Of a stretch of 64,000 bases of DNA, positions 26,628-34,942 are shown one piece after another (the stretch's first letter is position 1; each line of letters starts with the position of its first letter). The stretch spans positions 62,001 through 126,000 of the forward strand of contig NZ_QJJK01000006.1 in NCBI RefSeq assembly GCF_003201475.1, in the 5' to 3' direction. Under the pieces are notes generated by a model that worked only from the letters and a program-made list of their open reading frames with translations, searched no databases and was not told the origin of the DNA. The position numbers and the translations under genes were made by a program. This DNA comes from Chelatococcus asaccharovorans. Lineage in GTDB: Bacteria > Pseudomonadota > Alphaproteobacteria > Rhizobiales > Beijerinckiaceae.

Positions 26628-27653
26628 CTAATTTTGCCATTTTAAAGAACCACTTAGCCGCCGATTTCCCTCTATTGCCGCATATGCGCTGTCGGCATTT
26701 ACCTCTGTGATCGGTTCTTCCAGAAGTTTGCGCCTCAGCAGCTCTTCGAGCCAGTCGGCGAATACCTGTAACCGGCGAGACAGGTGCTGCCTGTGCGGAT
26801 AGAGCAACGTCATCGGCATGGGTTCCGCACGGTGACAGGGCATCACTTCCAGGAGTTCGCCGGCGTCGAGATGACAACGCACGTCGTAAGCCGGGATCTG
26901 GATCAGGCCGAGGCCGGCGAGACAACAGGCGATGTAGGCCTCAGCACTGTTGACCGTCACGCGACCCCTTAGCGGCAGAGTGCGCAGGGCGCCGTCTTCG
27001 ACCCACTCCCAATCCTCGACCCGGCCGTTGGAGGGCGACGCATAGTTGACGGCCCAATGGTCGCCCAGGTCATCCGGCGATTGTGGTGTTCCGTTCCGCT
27101 TCAGATAGGCAGGGCTTGCAACATTGATCAACGGCAACTTGCCGATGGGCCGCGCGATCAGGCCGGAATCGCTTAAGGGTCCGACGCGCAACACGCAGTC
27201 GATGCTGTCCTCGACCAGGTTGACCGCGCGGTCGGTCACGCCGAGATCGATGTCGATCTGCGGATAACGATCAAGGAACTCCGGCAACGCCGGCGCGATG
27301 ATGAGCCGTCCGATCCGACCGGGGACGTCGATCCTCAGCCGGCCCGATGGTTGAGCGGCCGTCTGCCGGAACAGGTTCTCCGTATCCTCGACATCGGCAA
27401 TGACCCGCTGGCAACGCGCATAAAAGGATGCGCCGTCCTGCGTCGGCGACACTTTGCGCGTGGTGCGATGAAGCAGCCGCGCGCCGACACGGCCTTCCAG
27501 TTCCTGAACTGCCGCCGAGACGGATGATCGGGGAATGCCAAGCGTGTCGGCCGCACGGGTAAAGCTCGCGCATTCCACGACGCGAGAGAAGATGCGGAAC
27601 AGGTCTATGCGGTCCAAGTGGTCGACATCCCAATTGCACGGATTTTCTGACAA
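26628..27653 (-). CDS. LysR family transcriptional regulator
   Basis: A 341-residue LysR protein. The N-terminal winged HTH spans about 15-75 (FTRAADTLGIPRSSVSAAVQ, then RLLHRTTRKVSPTQDG), followed by a co-inducer-binding domain (SGRLRIDVPGRIGRLIIAPA onward). It is longer than the usual ~300 residues, with a C-terminal tail of ~35 polar residues. It is divergent from the SDR-ALDH-LtrA operon with a 111-bp shared promoter space, the classical LysR arrangement, so it likely controls that operon and itself. Inducer unknown; a reactive aldehyde or electrophile would fit the target genes. Confidence 0.88.
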   Translation of the reverse strand: MSENPCNWDVDHLDRIDLFRIFSRVVECASFTRAADTLGIPRSSVSAAVQELEGRVGARLLHRTTRKVSPTQDGASFYARCQRVIADVEDTENLFRQTAAQPSGRLRIDVPGRIGRLIIAPALPEFLDRYPQIDIDLGVTDRAVNLVEDSIDCVLRVGPLSDSGLIARPIGKLPLINVASPAYLKRNGTPQSPDDLGDHWAVNYASPSNGRVEDWEWVEDGALRTLPLRGRVTVNSAEAYIACCLAGLGLIQIPAYDVRCHLDAGELLEVMPCHRAEPMPMTLLYPHRQHLSRRLQVFADWLEELLRRKLLEEPITEVNADSAYAAIEGNRRLSGSLKWQN

Positions 27654-27764
27654 GTTATGTCAGAATGATCGTCTTTATCGTGCAATCCTAGACGGTATTG
27701 TCGTCTTCAGGAAGCGGTCCCGACATCGACGAGGCCGCGTAGCCGGCAAAAGGAGGCCGCCCCC
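27654..27764. promoter_or_regulatory. Divergent LysR/SDR promoter region
   Basis: The 111-bp gap between divergent genes must hold both promoters and the LysR site. The SDR start is preceded by a strong AAAGGAGG ribosome site at about 27748-27755. I could not fix a unique T-N11-A box. Confidence 0.5.
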
Positions 27765-28538
27765 ATGACCGATCACAGCATCAAAGGCAAAACTGTCATC
27801 ATTGCCGGTGGCGCAAAGAACCTCGGCGGGCTGATCGCTCGCGATCTCGCCGCGCATGGCGCAAAAGCGATCGCGATCCATTACAACAGTGCCGCGAGCA
27901 AAGCGGATGCCGACGCGACTGTCGCCGCGGTGAAGGCAGCCGGGGCCGAGGCCGTCGCCTTCCAGGCGAATCTGGTCACGGCTGGCGCGACCGAGAAGCT
28001 GTTCGCTGATGCCGTCGCAGCGATCGGCCGACCGGATATCGCCATCAACACCGTTGGCAAGGTGCTCAAGAAGCCGATGGTCGAGATTTCGGAAGCCGAA
28101 TATGACGAGATGACCGCCGTCAATTCCAAGGTGGCTTTCTTCTTCCTCAAGGAGGCCGGCAAGCACGTCAACGACAATGGCAAGGTCTTGACCGTAGTCA
28201 CCTCGCTGCTCGGCGCTTTCACGCCCTTCTACGCTGCCTATGCCGGCACCAAGGCGCCGGTCGAGCATTTCACGCGCGCGGCGTCGAAGGAGTTCGGCGA
28301 GCGCGGCATCTCGGTGACGGCGATCGGTCCCGGCCCGATGGACACGCCGTTCTTCTATCCGGCCGAGGGCGCGGATGCCGTCGCCTATCACAAGACGGCG
28401 GCAGCCTTGTCGAAATTCTCCAAGACCGGGCTGACCGACATCGAGGACATCGTCCCCTACATCCGCTTCATGGTTTCCGAAGGCTGGTGGATGACCGGTC
28501 AGACCATCCTCGTCAACGGCGGCTACACCACGAAATGA
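27765..28538 (+). CDS. Short-chain dehydrogenase/reductase (SDR)
   Basis: NAD(P)-dependent oxidoreductase, 257 residues, classical SDR fold. The cofactor loop is AGGAKNLGG (a variant of TGxxxGxG), the beta-4 motif is NTVGKV in place of NNAG, Ser is in VVTSLLGAF and the catalytic pair in YAGTK (Tyr and Lys). The C-terminus MTGQTILVNGGYT is typical. It is the first gene of a six-gene operon with aldehyde dehydrogenase, LtrA and DJ-1 family genes, so it probably reduces or oxidises a reactive carbonyl. A strong hairpin follows and may reduce expression of the downstream genes. Confidence 0.88.
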   Translation: MTDHSIKGKTVIIAGGAKNLGGLIARDLAAHGAKAIAIHYNSAASKADADATVAAVKAAGAEAVAFQANLVTAGATEKLFADAVAAIGRPDIAINTVGKVLKKPMVEISEAEYDEMTAVNSKVAFFFLKEAGKHVNDNGKVLTVVTSLLGAFTPFYAAYAGTKAPVEHFTRAASKEFGERGISVTAIGPGPMDTPFFYPAEGADAVAYHKTAAALSKFSKTGLTDIEDIVPYIRFMVSEGWWMTGQTILVNGGYTTK

Positions 28539-28545
28539 AGCTGCA

Positions 28546-28583
28546 GCGCCCCGGCAACGGCAGGCCTGCCATTGCCGGGGCGC
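28546..28583 (+). terminator. Strong hairpin between SDR and aldehyde dehydrogenase genes
   Basis: Perfect 12-bp stem GCGCCCCGGCAA / TTGCCGGGGCGC around a 14-base loop that contains a GGCAGGCCTGCC palindrome; the bases after it are TTCTCTT. It lies 8 bp after the SDR stop and 34 bp before the aldehyde dehydrogenase start, so it could be a partial terminator or an mRNA-stabilising element that raises SDR output over the rest. Confidence 0.65.
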
Positions 28584-28616
28584 TTCTCTTCACGTCGGAA
28601 TTGAAGGGATGTCGCG

Positions 28617-29993
28617 ATGACCAATCCGTTCCAGTCCATGCTCGACGCCCAGCGCGAACATTTCCTGAGCGATGCGACCAAGAGCTATGAATGGCGCATC
28701 GACCAGCTCGACCGCATGGAGCGGATGCCCACCGACAACAAGGATGCGCTCTGCGCGGCGCTTCACGAGGATTTCGGCAAGCCGCCCTTCGAGCAACTGT
28801 TCGAGATCACCGTCCCGATGGGCGTGATCCGCTATTATCGCGAGAACCTGAAGACGCTGATGGCACCGGAGCCGGTGAAGATTCCGGACGGCCTCGAGGC
28901 GACCGGCAATCGCGGCGTCATCTACAAGGAACCCTACGGCGTCACGCTGGTGATCGGCCCCTTCAACGCGCCGATCCTGCTGCTGCTCGACCCGGCGATC
29001 GCCGCGCTCGCCGCCGGCAACACGGTGATCCTGAAGCCCGCCAACACCACGCCGCGCACCGCCGCGCTGCTGGCCGATCTCGTGCCGCGCTATTTCGCGC
29101 CGGAGAACGTCAGCATCGTCACGGGCGGGCGCGAACAGATCTCGGCCCTGCTGGAATTGCCGTTCGACTTCATCTTCTTCACCGGCTCCTCGGCCGTCGG
29201 CAAGGTGGTGATGCGCGCAGCCGCCGAGCACCTGACGCCCGTCCTGCTCGAACTCGGCGGCCAGAATCCGACCATTGTCGATGCCACCGCCAATCTCGAC
29301 ATCGCCGCCGACCGCATCGCCTGGGGCCACAACGCGATCTCCGGCCAATGGTGCATCGCGCCGGGCTATGTCTGCGTGCATGAGAGCGTCGCCGACGCCT
29401 TCATCGCCAAGCTCAAGGCGTCGATCGTGAAGATGTATGGCGACGATCCGAGCCGGAGCCCGGATTTCGCGCGGATGATCAGCACGCATGACGCGGAGCG
29501 GGTCGCCTCCTACATCCTGCCCGAGAAGGTCGTGCATGGCGGGCGCTTCGATGTCGCGTCGCGCTATGTCGAGCCGACCATCCTCTATCCGTCCGAATGG
29601 AGCGATCCGGCGCTGCAACAGGAGGTGTTCGGCCCCGTCCTGCCAGTGCTGGTCTATTCCGACCTCAAGGCGACGATCGACATCATCAAGCGTAAGCCCA
29701 AGCCGCTCGCCGCCTATATCTTCAGCAAGGACCAGGGGACGATCGACCTGGTTCTGGCAAGCCTCTCCTTCGGCAGCGGCTGTATCAACCAGACCAACCT
29801 GCATTGCTGGATCGACAGCCTGCCCTTCGGTGGCGTCGGCAACAGCGGAATAGGCAAATATTACGGCAAGGCCGGCTTCGACGCGCTGAGCAACACCAAG
29901 GCCATGCTGATCGGCAGTCCCGATGTCGAGCTGGATGTCTTCCCGCCCTATGCGGGCAAGGACATCACGAAGAACCTGAGCGTGTTTTCCTGA
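28617..29993 (+). CDS. Aldehyde dehydrogenase family protein (class 3-like)
   Basis: NAD(P)-dependent oxidation of aldehydes to acids; 458 residues, the length of class 3 / coniferyl-aldehyde-type enzymes that lack the N-terminal extension. Catalytic Glu is in ELGGQNP (about 215) and catalytic Cys in SGQWCIAPGYV (about 249). The cofactor region shows FTGSSAVGKVV (about 186-196). The late motif PFGGVGNSGIGKYYG is as in the family. It follows the SDR across a hairpin and is 13 bp before the small membrane protein. Likely role: detoxifying an aldehyde made or taken up under stress. Confidence 0.9.
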   Translation: MTNPFQSMLDAQREHFLSDATKSYEWRIDQLDRMERMPTDNKDALCAALHEDFGKPPFEQLFEITVPMGVIRYYRENLKTLMAPEPVKIPDGLEATGNRGVIYKEPYGVTLVIGPFNAPILLLLDPAIAALAAGNTVILKPANTTPRTAALLADLVPRYFAPENVSIVTGGREQISALLELPFDFIFFTGSSAVGKVVMRAAAEHLTPVLLELGGQNPTIVDATANLDIAADRIAWGHNAISGQWCIAPGYVCVHESVADAFIAKLKASIVKMYGDDPSRSPDFARMISTHDAERVASYILPEKVVHGGRFDVASRYVEPTILYPSEWSDPALQQEVFGPVLPVLVYSDLKATIDIIKRKPKPLAAYIFSKDQGTIDLVLASLSFGSGCINQTNLHCWIDSLPFGGVGNSGIGKYYGKAGFDALSNTKAMLIGSPDVELDVFPPYAGKDITKNLSVFS

Positions 29994-30006
29994 GGGGGAT
30001 CGATCG

Positions 30007-30273
30007 ATGCACATGGCAATGGTGATCGGCGGCGGCATCGTCCTGCTCGGCCTGTTTCTTCTGTTCGGCAGGCTCTGGGGCGGTGTCGATCCGGATCTTG
30101 CCATGGCGGCCAAGCTCTTCATCCCGGCCTGGCTCATTGTCTCACTCGTCAATATGTGGGTGGGCGTGACGAAGGCCGGCTATTCGGTGCGCGACGAACT
30201 GCCGATCCTGCTCGTCGTTTTCCTCGTGCCGGCGGTGGTCGCCGGTCTCGCTGCCTGGCGGCTGGCGCGGTGA
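30007..30273 (+). CDS. Small inner-membrane protein
   Basis: Eighty-eight residues with three hydrophobic segments (about 4-22, 33-52 and 66-85). There is no enzymatic motif. ATG 30007 follows a GAGGGGGAT site. It sits between the aldehyde dehydrogenase and LtrA genes with short gaps, so it belongs to the operon. Function unknown. Confidence 0.75.
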   Translation: MHMAMVIGGGIVLLGLFLLFGRLWGGVDPDLAMAAKLFIPAWLIVSLVNMWVGVTKAGYSVRDELPILLVVFLVPAVVAGLAAWRLAR

Positions 30274-30281
30274 GGAACGCC

Positions 30282-31484
30282 ATGTCCGATCATGCTCCCG
30301 CCCATCATCCGCTGCTGCGCCGCCGCGACGGCCATCATGCGAGAGTCAGCTTCGCCGAGCTGTTCTTCGACCTCGTCTATGTGTTCGCGGTCACCCAGCT
30401 CAGCCACGAGCTTCTGACCAACCTGACGCTGACCGGCGTCGTCGAGACGCTGATCCTGTGGTTCGCGGTCTGGCTCGGCTGGCAATATACCTGCTGGGTC
30501 ACCAACTGGTTCGATCCCGAGACCCCGCGCATTCGCTCGCTGCTCTTCGCGGTGATGCTGGCGGGCCTCGTCATGGCCGCCGCCATCCCCGGTGCCTTCG
30601 GTGAAAGGGGACTCGTCTTCGCGCTCGCCTATGTCGCGATCCAGGTGGGGCGGACAGCCTATATCGTCTTCGCGCTCGGAAAGAACCATCCGCTCGCCGC
30701 CAACTATCGCCGCATGCTCGGATGGGTCACGATCGCGGCTGTGTTCTGGATCACGGGCGCCTTGCTGGAAGGCTGGTCCCGTGCGGCCCTGTGGGCGATC
30801 GCGGCGCTGTGCGAATACATCTCGCCGATGTTTGGCTTCGCACTTCCCGGTCTAGGCCGCTCCAGAACCAGCGATTGGACCATCGAGGGCGGACATCTGG
30901 CCGAACGCTGCCAGCTCTTCGTGATCGTCGCGCTCGGCGAGACCGTGCTCGCCACCGGGGCGACGCTCGCTCGAACGAACAACTGGGACGCTGCCATTCT
31001 ATCCGCGACGCTCGCCACCTTCCTCGGCACGCTCGCCATGTGGTGGCTGTATTTCGGGACGTCGAGCGAGGACGCGACGGAGACCATCACGCGCTCCGAC
31101 GATCCGGGACGCATCGGCGCCTATTTCCACTATCTCCATGCCATCCTGGTCGCCGGCATCATCGCCACCGCCGTCGGCAACGATCTCGTGCTCGCCCATC
31201 CGCACGATGCCGTGAAGACCTCCTATGCGCTGGTCCTGTCCGCCGGGCCGGCGATCTACCTGCTCGGCAGCGCCATCTACAAGAAGGTGGTCTACGGCGT
31301 CGTGCCCGCCTCGCATATCGCCGGCGTTGCCGTGCTGGCGGCTCTGGTTCCGCTCGCATCCCAGGTGGACCTGCTCACCATCGGCTGGGCGACCACCGTC
31401 GTCATGCTCGCGGTGAGCTTCTGGGAAGGGCGTCTGCTGCGCAAGCGCCGCGCAGACCGGGCCGAACGGCAGGTGGCGCATTGA
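30282..31484 (+). CDS. Low temperature requirement A (LtrA) family membrane protein
   Basis: Polytopic membrane protein, 400 residues, about ten helices. The family N-terminus VSFAELFFDLVYVFAVTQLS (about 22-41) is diagnostic, and the later FVIVALGETVLATGATLA (about 210-227) matches as well. The LtrA role is poorly defined. ATG 30282 (MSDHAPAHH) is chosen with TGAGGA upstream; a longer reading would overlap the small membrane gene. It is part of the LysR-linked operon. Confidence 0.88.
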   Translation: MSDHAPAHHPLLRRRDGHHARVSFAELFFDLVYVFAVTQLSHELLTNLTLTGVVETLILWFAVWLGWQYTCWVTNWFDPETPRIRSLLFAVMLAGLVMAAAIPGAFGERGLVFALAYVAIQVGRTAYIVFALGKNHPLAANYRRMLGWVTIAAVFWITGALLEGWSRAALWAIAALCEYISPMFGFALPGLGRSRTSDWTIEGGHLAERCQLFVIVALGETVLATGATLARTNNWDAAILSATLATFLGTLAMWWLYFGTSSEDATETITRSDDPGRIGAYFHYLHAILVAGIIATAVGNDLVLAHPHDAVKTSYALVLSAGPAIYLLGSAIYKKVVYGVVPASHIAGVAVLAALVPLASQVDLLTIGWATTVVMLAVSFWEGRLLRKRRADRAERQVAH

Positions 31485-31485
31485 G

Positions 31486-32079
31486 ATGGGGAGCGTCATG
31501 CGAAACCTCGCGACCGCGGCAGGTCCGCAGTCGCTACCGGCCACCCCCGCCGATGCAAGCGCCGTCGTCGCGTTCTGGGCGGCTTCGTCGACGCACTGGT
31601 TCGACAAGGATGCCGGCTTCGATCATACGTTCCGCGAGCGTTTCCTCGGTCTGCACATGGACGTCGCGGCCCGCAAGCACGACGGCTGGATGGCGTCCTC
31701 CTACGGCGCGCTCGCTCTCCTGATCCTGACCGACCAGTACCCGCGCAACGCTTTTCGTGGCACCGGCCACATGTACGCTACCGATCCGTTGGCCCGGCTC
31801 TATGCCCATCAGGCGCTCGAAGCAGGGCATATGGACGATGTCGAGCCGAAGATGCGCTTGTTCTTCTCCCTGCCCTTCGCGCATTCGGAAGACATGGCCG
31901 ATCAGGACATCTCCGTGCGCCTGAACGGACAACTCGGTCAGCCCTGGCTGGATCATGCGCAAGGCCACCGCGACATCATCCGCCGCTTCGGACGGTTTCC
32001 GCACCGCAATCCGATGCTCGGCCGTGTCACGACGCAGAAGGAGCAGGCCTTTTTGAATGGGGGCGGCTTCGCGGGGTAG
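31486..32079 (+). CDS. DUF924 family protein
   Basis: All-helical DUF924 protein with TPR-like fold, 197 residues. Family marks: VVAFWAASSTHWFDKDAGFD (about 27-46), LILTDQYPRNAFRGT (about 80-94), YAHQALEAG and FFSLPFAHSED. The start is ATG 31486 or ATG 31498; the second (MRNLATAAG) has GGGGAG 4 nt upstream and may be the real one. It follows the LtrA gene by 1 bp. No biochemical role is established for the family. Confidence 0.82.
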   Translation: MGSVMRNLATAAGPQSLPATPADASAVVAFWAASSTHWFDKDAGFDHTFRERFLGLHMDVAARKHDGWMASSYGALALLILTDQYPRNAFRGTGHMYATDPLARLYAHQALEAGHMDDVEPKMRLFFSLPFAHSEDMADQDISVRLNGQLGQPWLDHAQGHRDIIRRFGRFPHRNPMLGRVTTQKEQAFLNGGGFAG

Positions 32080-32142
32080 CCGGCCAATCGCCGATCATGG
32101 CGCAACGACGCATCGACCCACACGAACTCAGAGGAACTACAC

Positions 32143-32904
32143 ATGCCCGCATCGGACCTGACAGTCGAAACCCGCATTGGAACGAAGCGCAAGCCGCGCC
32201 GTATCCTGTCCATCGTCTCCAACACGACCGAGCTGAAGGGCTTCCCGGTCGGCTTCTTCGCCGAGGAGATGACGCGGGCCTTCCTGATGTTCACGGAAGC
32301 CGGACATCATGTGGACCTCGCCTCGCCGAAAGGCGGCGAGGTGATGTTCGACACCCATAGCGATCCCCGCACGCCGGGCGGCGCCTATGCCGACGATCTC
32401 ATCAGCCTGGGCTTCGTCCATCATGCAAAGTTCGGAGCACTGTTGAAGAACACGCTTCCGATCAGTGCAATCAATGTCGACGACTATGACGCGGTTTTGG
32501 TCGCCGGCGGTGGTGGCCCACTCCTGACCTTCAGGGATGACACCGCGCTGCATGCACTGATCGCGTCGTTTTACGAAAAGGGGAAGATCGTCACCCTGAT
32601 CTGCCATGGCTCCTGCCTGTTGCTCTGGACCCGCCTTTCGGATGGAAAGCTTTTGGCCGAGGGCAAGAAATGGACCGGCTTCACCAACGAAGAGGAAGAG
32701 GCGGTGAATATCGCTTTCGGTATGACGTTGAACGAATACACCATCCAGAGCGAAGCGGCCCGAATTGAGGGCACCAGCTTCTTGTGTCGGAGTGCGAACG
32801 AACCGTTCGCCATTCGCGATGGCCGCCTTATTACGGGCCAGCAGCAGTACAGCAGCGGGCTTACTGCGGAACTCGTGCTGGAAGCGCTTGATGAATATGC
32901 GTGA
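32143..32904 (+). CDS. DJ-1/PfpI family protein (type 1 glutamine amidotransferase-like)
   Basis: DJ-1 superfamily protein, 253 residues. The nucleophile elbow is LICHGSCLLLW with the reactive Cys (about 149); the upstream Glu is in GFFAEEMTRAF (about 37). This fits Hsp31/YajL-like stress proteins, some of which act on glyoxals. GAGGAA lies 8 nt before ATG 32143. It is the last gene of the SDR-ALDH operon and shares the reactive-carbonyl theme. Another member of the family is encoded at 60111-60947. Confidence 0.85.
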   Translation: MPASDLTVETRIGTKRKPRRILSIVSNTTELKGFPVGFFAEEMTRAFLMFTEAGHHVDLASPKGGEVMFDTHSDPRTPGGAYADDLISLGFVHHAKFGALLKNTLPISAINVDDYDAVLVAGGGGPLLTFRDDTALHALIASFYEKGKIVTLICHGSCLLLWTRLSDGKLLAEGKKWTGFTNEEEEAVNIAFGMTLNEYTIQSEAARIEGTSFLCRSANEPFAIRDGRLITGQQQYSSGLTAELVLEALDEYA

Positions 32905-33529
32905 TCACATGGGCGGAAATGGAATGCGCGCGCTCGAATTGCCGCCCGCTTGCTCGAAAATCCCAGCGCGACCGCCGAACGTCCGAGATGGCCGCCATTA
33001 GTTACCCAAATGCCGCCGAAACCCGCCGATAGCCGCAGGGCACAGAGAATCTCATTAATTATCAAATGGTTACGATGATCTCATAGTGCTCATCTTCATC
33101 GGCGTGGCCCGCCAGATATTTCTATAAATCATTGATATTATTGATAATTTAGAGCGATGAAATGGCCATCCGCCATTTCGTACCACATTCGTGTTTGGCT
33201 ATTCTCGGCCGCTGCCGGCTGCCGGCGTCCGATCCGCGAGCTCACGGCCCCGAAATCCTTGAGACCTTACGGCGCCTCGACGTGCGTGGTCGGTATGAAA
33301 GCGTGCAGGCTGCGCTCCACCATCGGCAGTGTGTTCCGCTAGGCCGTCGCCACGGCTCGTGCCGATAACGATCCAACCTTCGCGTTGCGCGGTGCCCTGA
33401 CCGCACCGCAGACAAAGTGTGGGCCGCCTCGGCCGAGCCAAAGGCGGGGGGATTGGACCGTTCCGGAAGCGCGGATGAAGATGCGCCGTCCCCATCGGGT
33501 GCCGCTGCCCAAGCAGGCTGCACGATTTC
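32905..33529. other. Intergenic stretch, 625 bp, with possible IS debris
   Basis: No convincing gene. A leftward frame near 32930-33060 contains SAGFGGIWVTNGGHLGRS, which looks like debris from an inserted element. Bases 33084-33114 resemble 63535-63566 and share GGCGTGGCCCGCCA. An AT-rich patch (33117-33155) could be a promoter. No terminator is clear. Confidence 0.4.
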
Positions 33530-34864
33530 CTATGCGGAGGCCCCCTCGGCAAAGAAGCCGTTCGCCGGGCGCGTCAGGCCGAGATGGTCGCGAAGCGTCG
33601 TGCCCTCGTAGTCCCGGCGATAGCGTCCCCGGCGTTGCAATTCAGGCACTACACGATGGACCACATCATCGAGCCCGTCGGGGAGATAGGGGAACATCAC
33701 GTTGAAGCCGTCGGCGGCTTCGCCATCGATCCAGGCTTCCATTTCGTCGGCAATGGTCTGCGCCGTGCCGACAAAGGCCAGGCCGGCATAGCCTCCGAGG
33801 CGCTGTGCCAGCTGGCGCACCGTCAACCCCTCGCGCTGGGCGAGGTCGATCACCCGCTGCCGGCCGCTTTTGCTGGCATTGGTGTCGGGGATCTCGGGCA
33901 ACGGCCCATCGGGATCGAAACCGGAGGCATCGTGACCGAGGGCAATGGAGAGCGAGGCGACGGCGCTGTCATAGTGCACGAGACTGTCGAGCCGGTCCCG
34001 CTTCGCCCGTGCCTCTTCGATTGTTTCCCCAACCACCACCAGGGCACCAGGAAGGATCCTCAGGCTGTCGCGCGGACGCCCGAGGACATCCATCCGAGCC
34101 TTGACGTCGGCATAGAAGCGCTTGCCGTCGCCGAGCGTCGAGGAGGCCGCGAAGACAACCTCGGCTGATTCCGCTGCGAGCTGACGCCCTGGTTCGGACG
34201 CTCCGGCCTGCACGATGACCGGCCAGCCCTGCGGCGGCCGGGCGATGTTCAGCGGCCCGCGCACCGACAGGAACTCGCCGCGATGGGCCAGCACGTGAAG
34301 CCGCTCGGGATCGAAGAACACGCCGCTCGCCTGATCGCGGATGAAGGCATCGTCAGCCCAGCTGTCCCAGAGCCCCTTGACCACGGAGATGAACTCCCGC
34401 GCCCGTCGGTAGCGGTCACCATGCTCCATGTGGTCCTCCCGGCCGAAGTTCAGGGCCGCATCCGGATTGGAGGTGGTCACCACGTTCCAGCCGGCCCGGC
34501 CGGCGGAGAGATGGTCGAGCGAGGCGAAGCGGCGGGCGATATGGAAGGGCTCGTCGAATGTCGTCGAGGCGGTCGCCACCAGTCCTATCCGTTCGGTCAC
34601 CATCGCCAGCGCCGACAGAAGCGTGAACGGCTCGAACGACGTCGGCGTTTGGCTGCGCTTCAGAGCCTCGATCGGCATGTTGAGAACGGCCAGATGGTCG
34701 GCCATGAACAAGGCGTCGAACTTGCCAGCTTCAAGGGCGCGCGCGAAGCGCCGCATATGCGCCAGGTTGAAGTTCGCATCGGCATAGGCTCCCGGATAGC
34801 GCCAGGCGCCGGTATGGATGCTGATCGGACGGATGAAGGCGCCGAGATGGAGGTGTCGAGCCAT
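33530..34864 (-). CDS. FMN-dependent monooxygenase, NtaA/SnaA/DszA group
   Basis: Bacterial-luciferase-fold (LLM) oxygenase that uses reduced FMN from a separate reductase; 444 residues, the size of the NtaA/SnaA/DszA/SoxA group. Diagnostic segments: FDALFMADHL (about 50), FEPFTLLSALAMVTERIGLV, RFASLDHLSAGRAGWNVVTT (about 115-134) and PQGWPVIVQAGASEPGRQLA (about 220-240). It starts at ATG 34864 with GAGGGG upstream. Last gene of a rhodanese-LLM-LLM unit. Members cleave C-S or C-N bonds in organosulfur compounds, dibenzothiophene sulfone or NTA; the substrate here is unknown, but the neighbours point to sulfur. Confidence 0.87.
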   Translation of the reverse strand: MARHLHLGAFIRPISIHTGAWRYPGAYADANFNLAHMRRFARALEAGKFDALFMADHLAVLNMPIEALKRSQTPTSFEPFTLLSALAMVTERIGLVATASTTFDEPFHIARRFASLDHLSAGRAGWNVVTTSNPDAALNFGREDHMEHGDRYRRAREFISVVKGLWDSWADDAFIRDQASGVFFDPERLHVLAHRGEFLSVRGPLNIARPPQGWPVIVQAGASEPGRQLAAESAEVVFAASSTLGDGKRFYADVKARMDVLGRPRDSLRILPGALVVVGETIEEARAKRDRLDSLVHYDSAVASLSIALGHDASGFDPDGPLPEIPDTNASKSGRQRVIDLAQREGLTVRQLAQRLGGYAGLAFVGTAQTIADEMEAWIDGEAADGFNVMFPYLPDGLDDVVHRVVPELQRRGRYRRDYEGTTLRDHLGLTRPANGFFAEGASA

Positions 34865-34942
34865 GGAAGCCCCTCGCCAAAAACAATTGCCAGGGTCGGC
34901 GGTCGATCGCCGCCCTGGCCGGTCTACAAGATGCGGGTTTTC

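Noticed and set aside
28590-30152. 520-codon open frame on the minus strand
   Set aside because: Antisense of the aldehyde dehydrogenase; the sense gene has catalytic Glu and Cys motifs.
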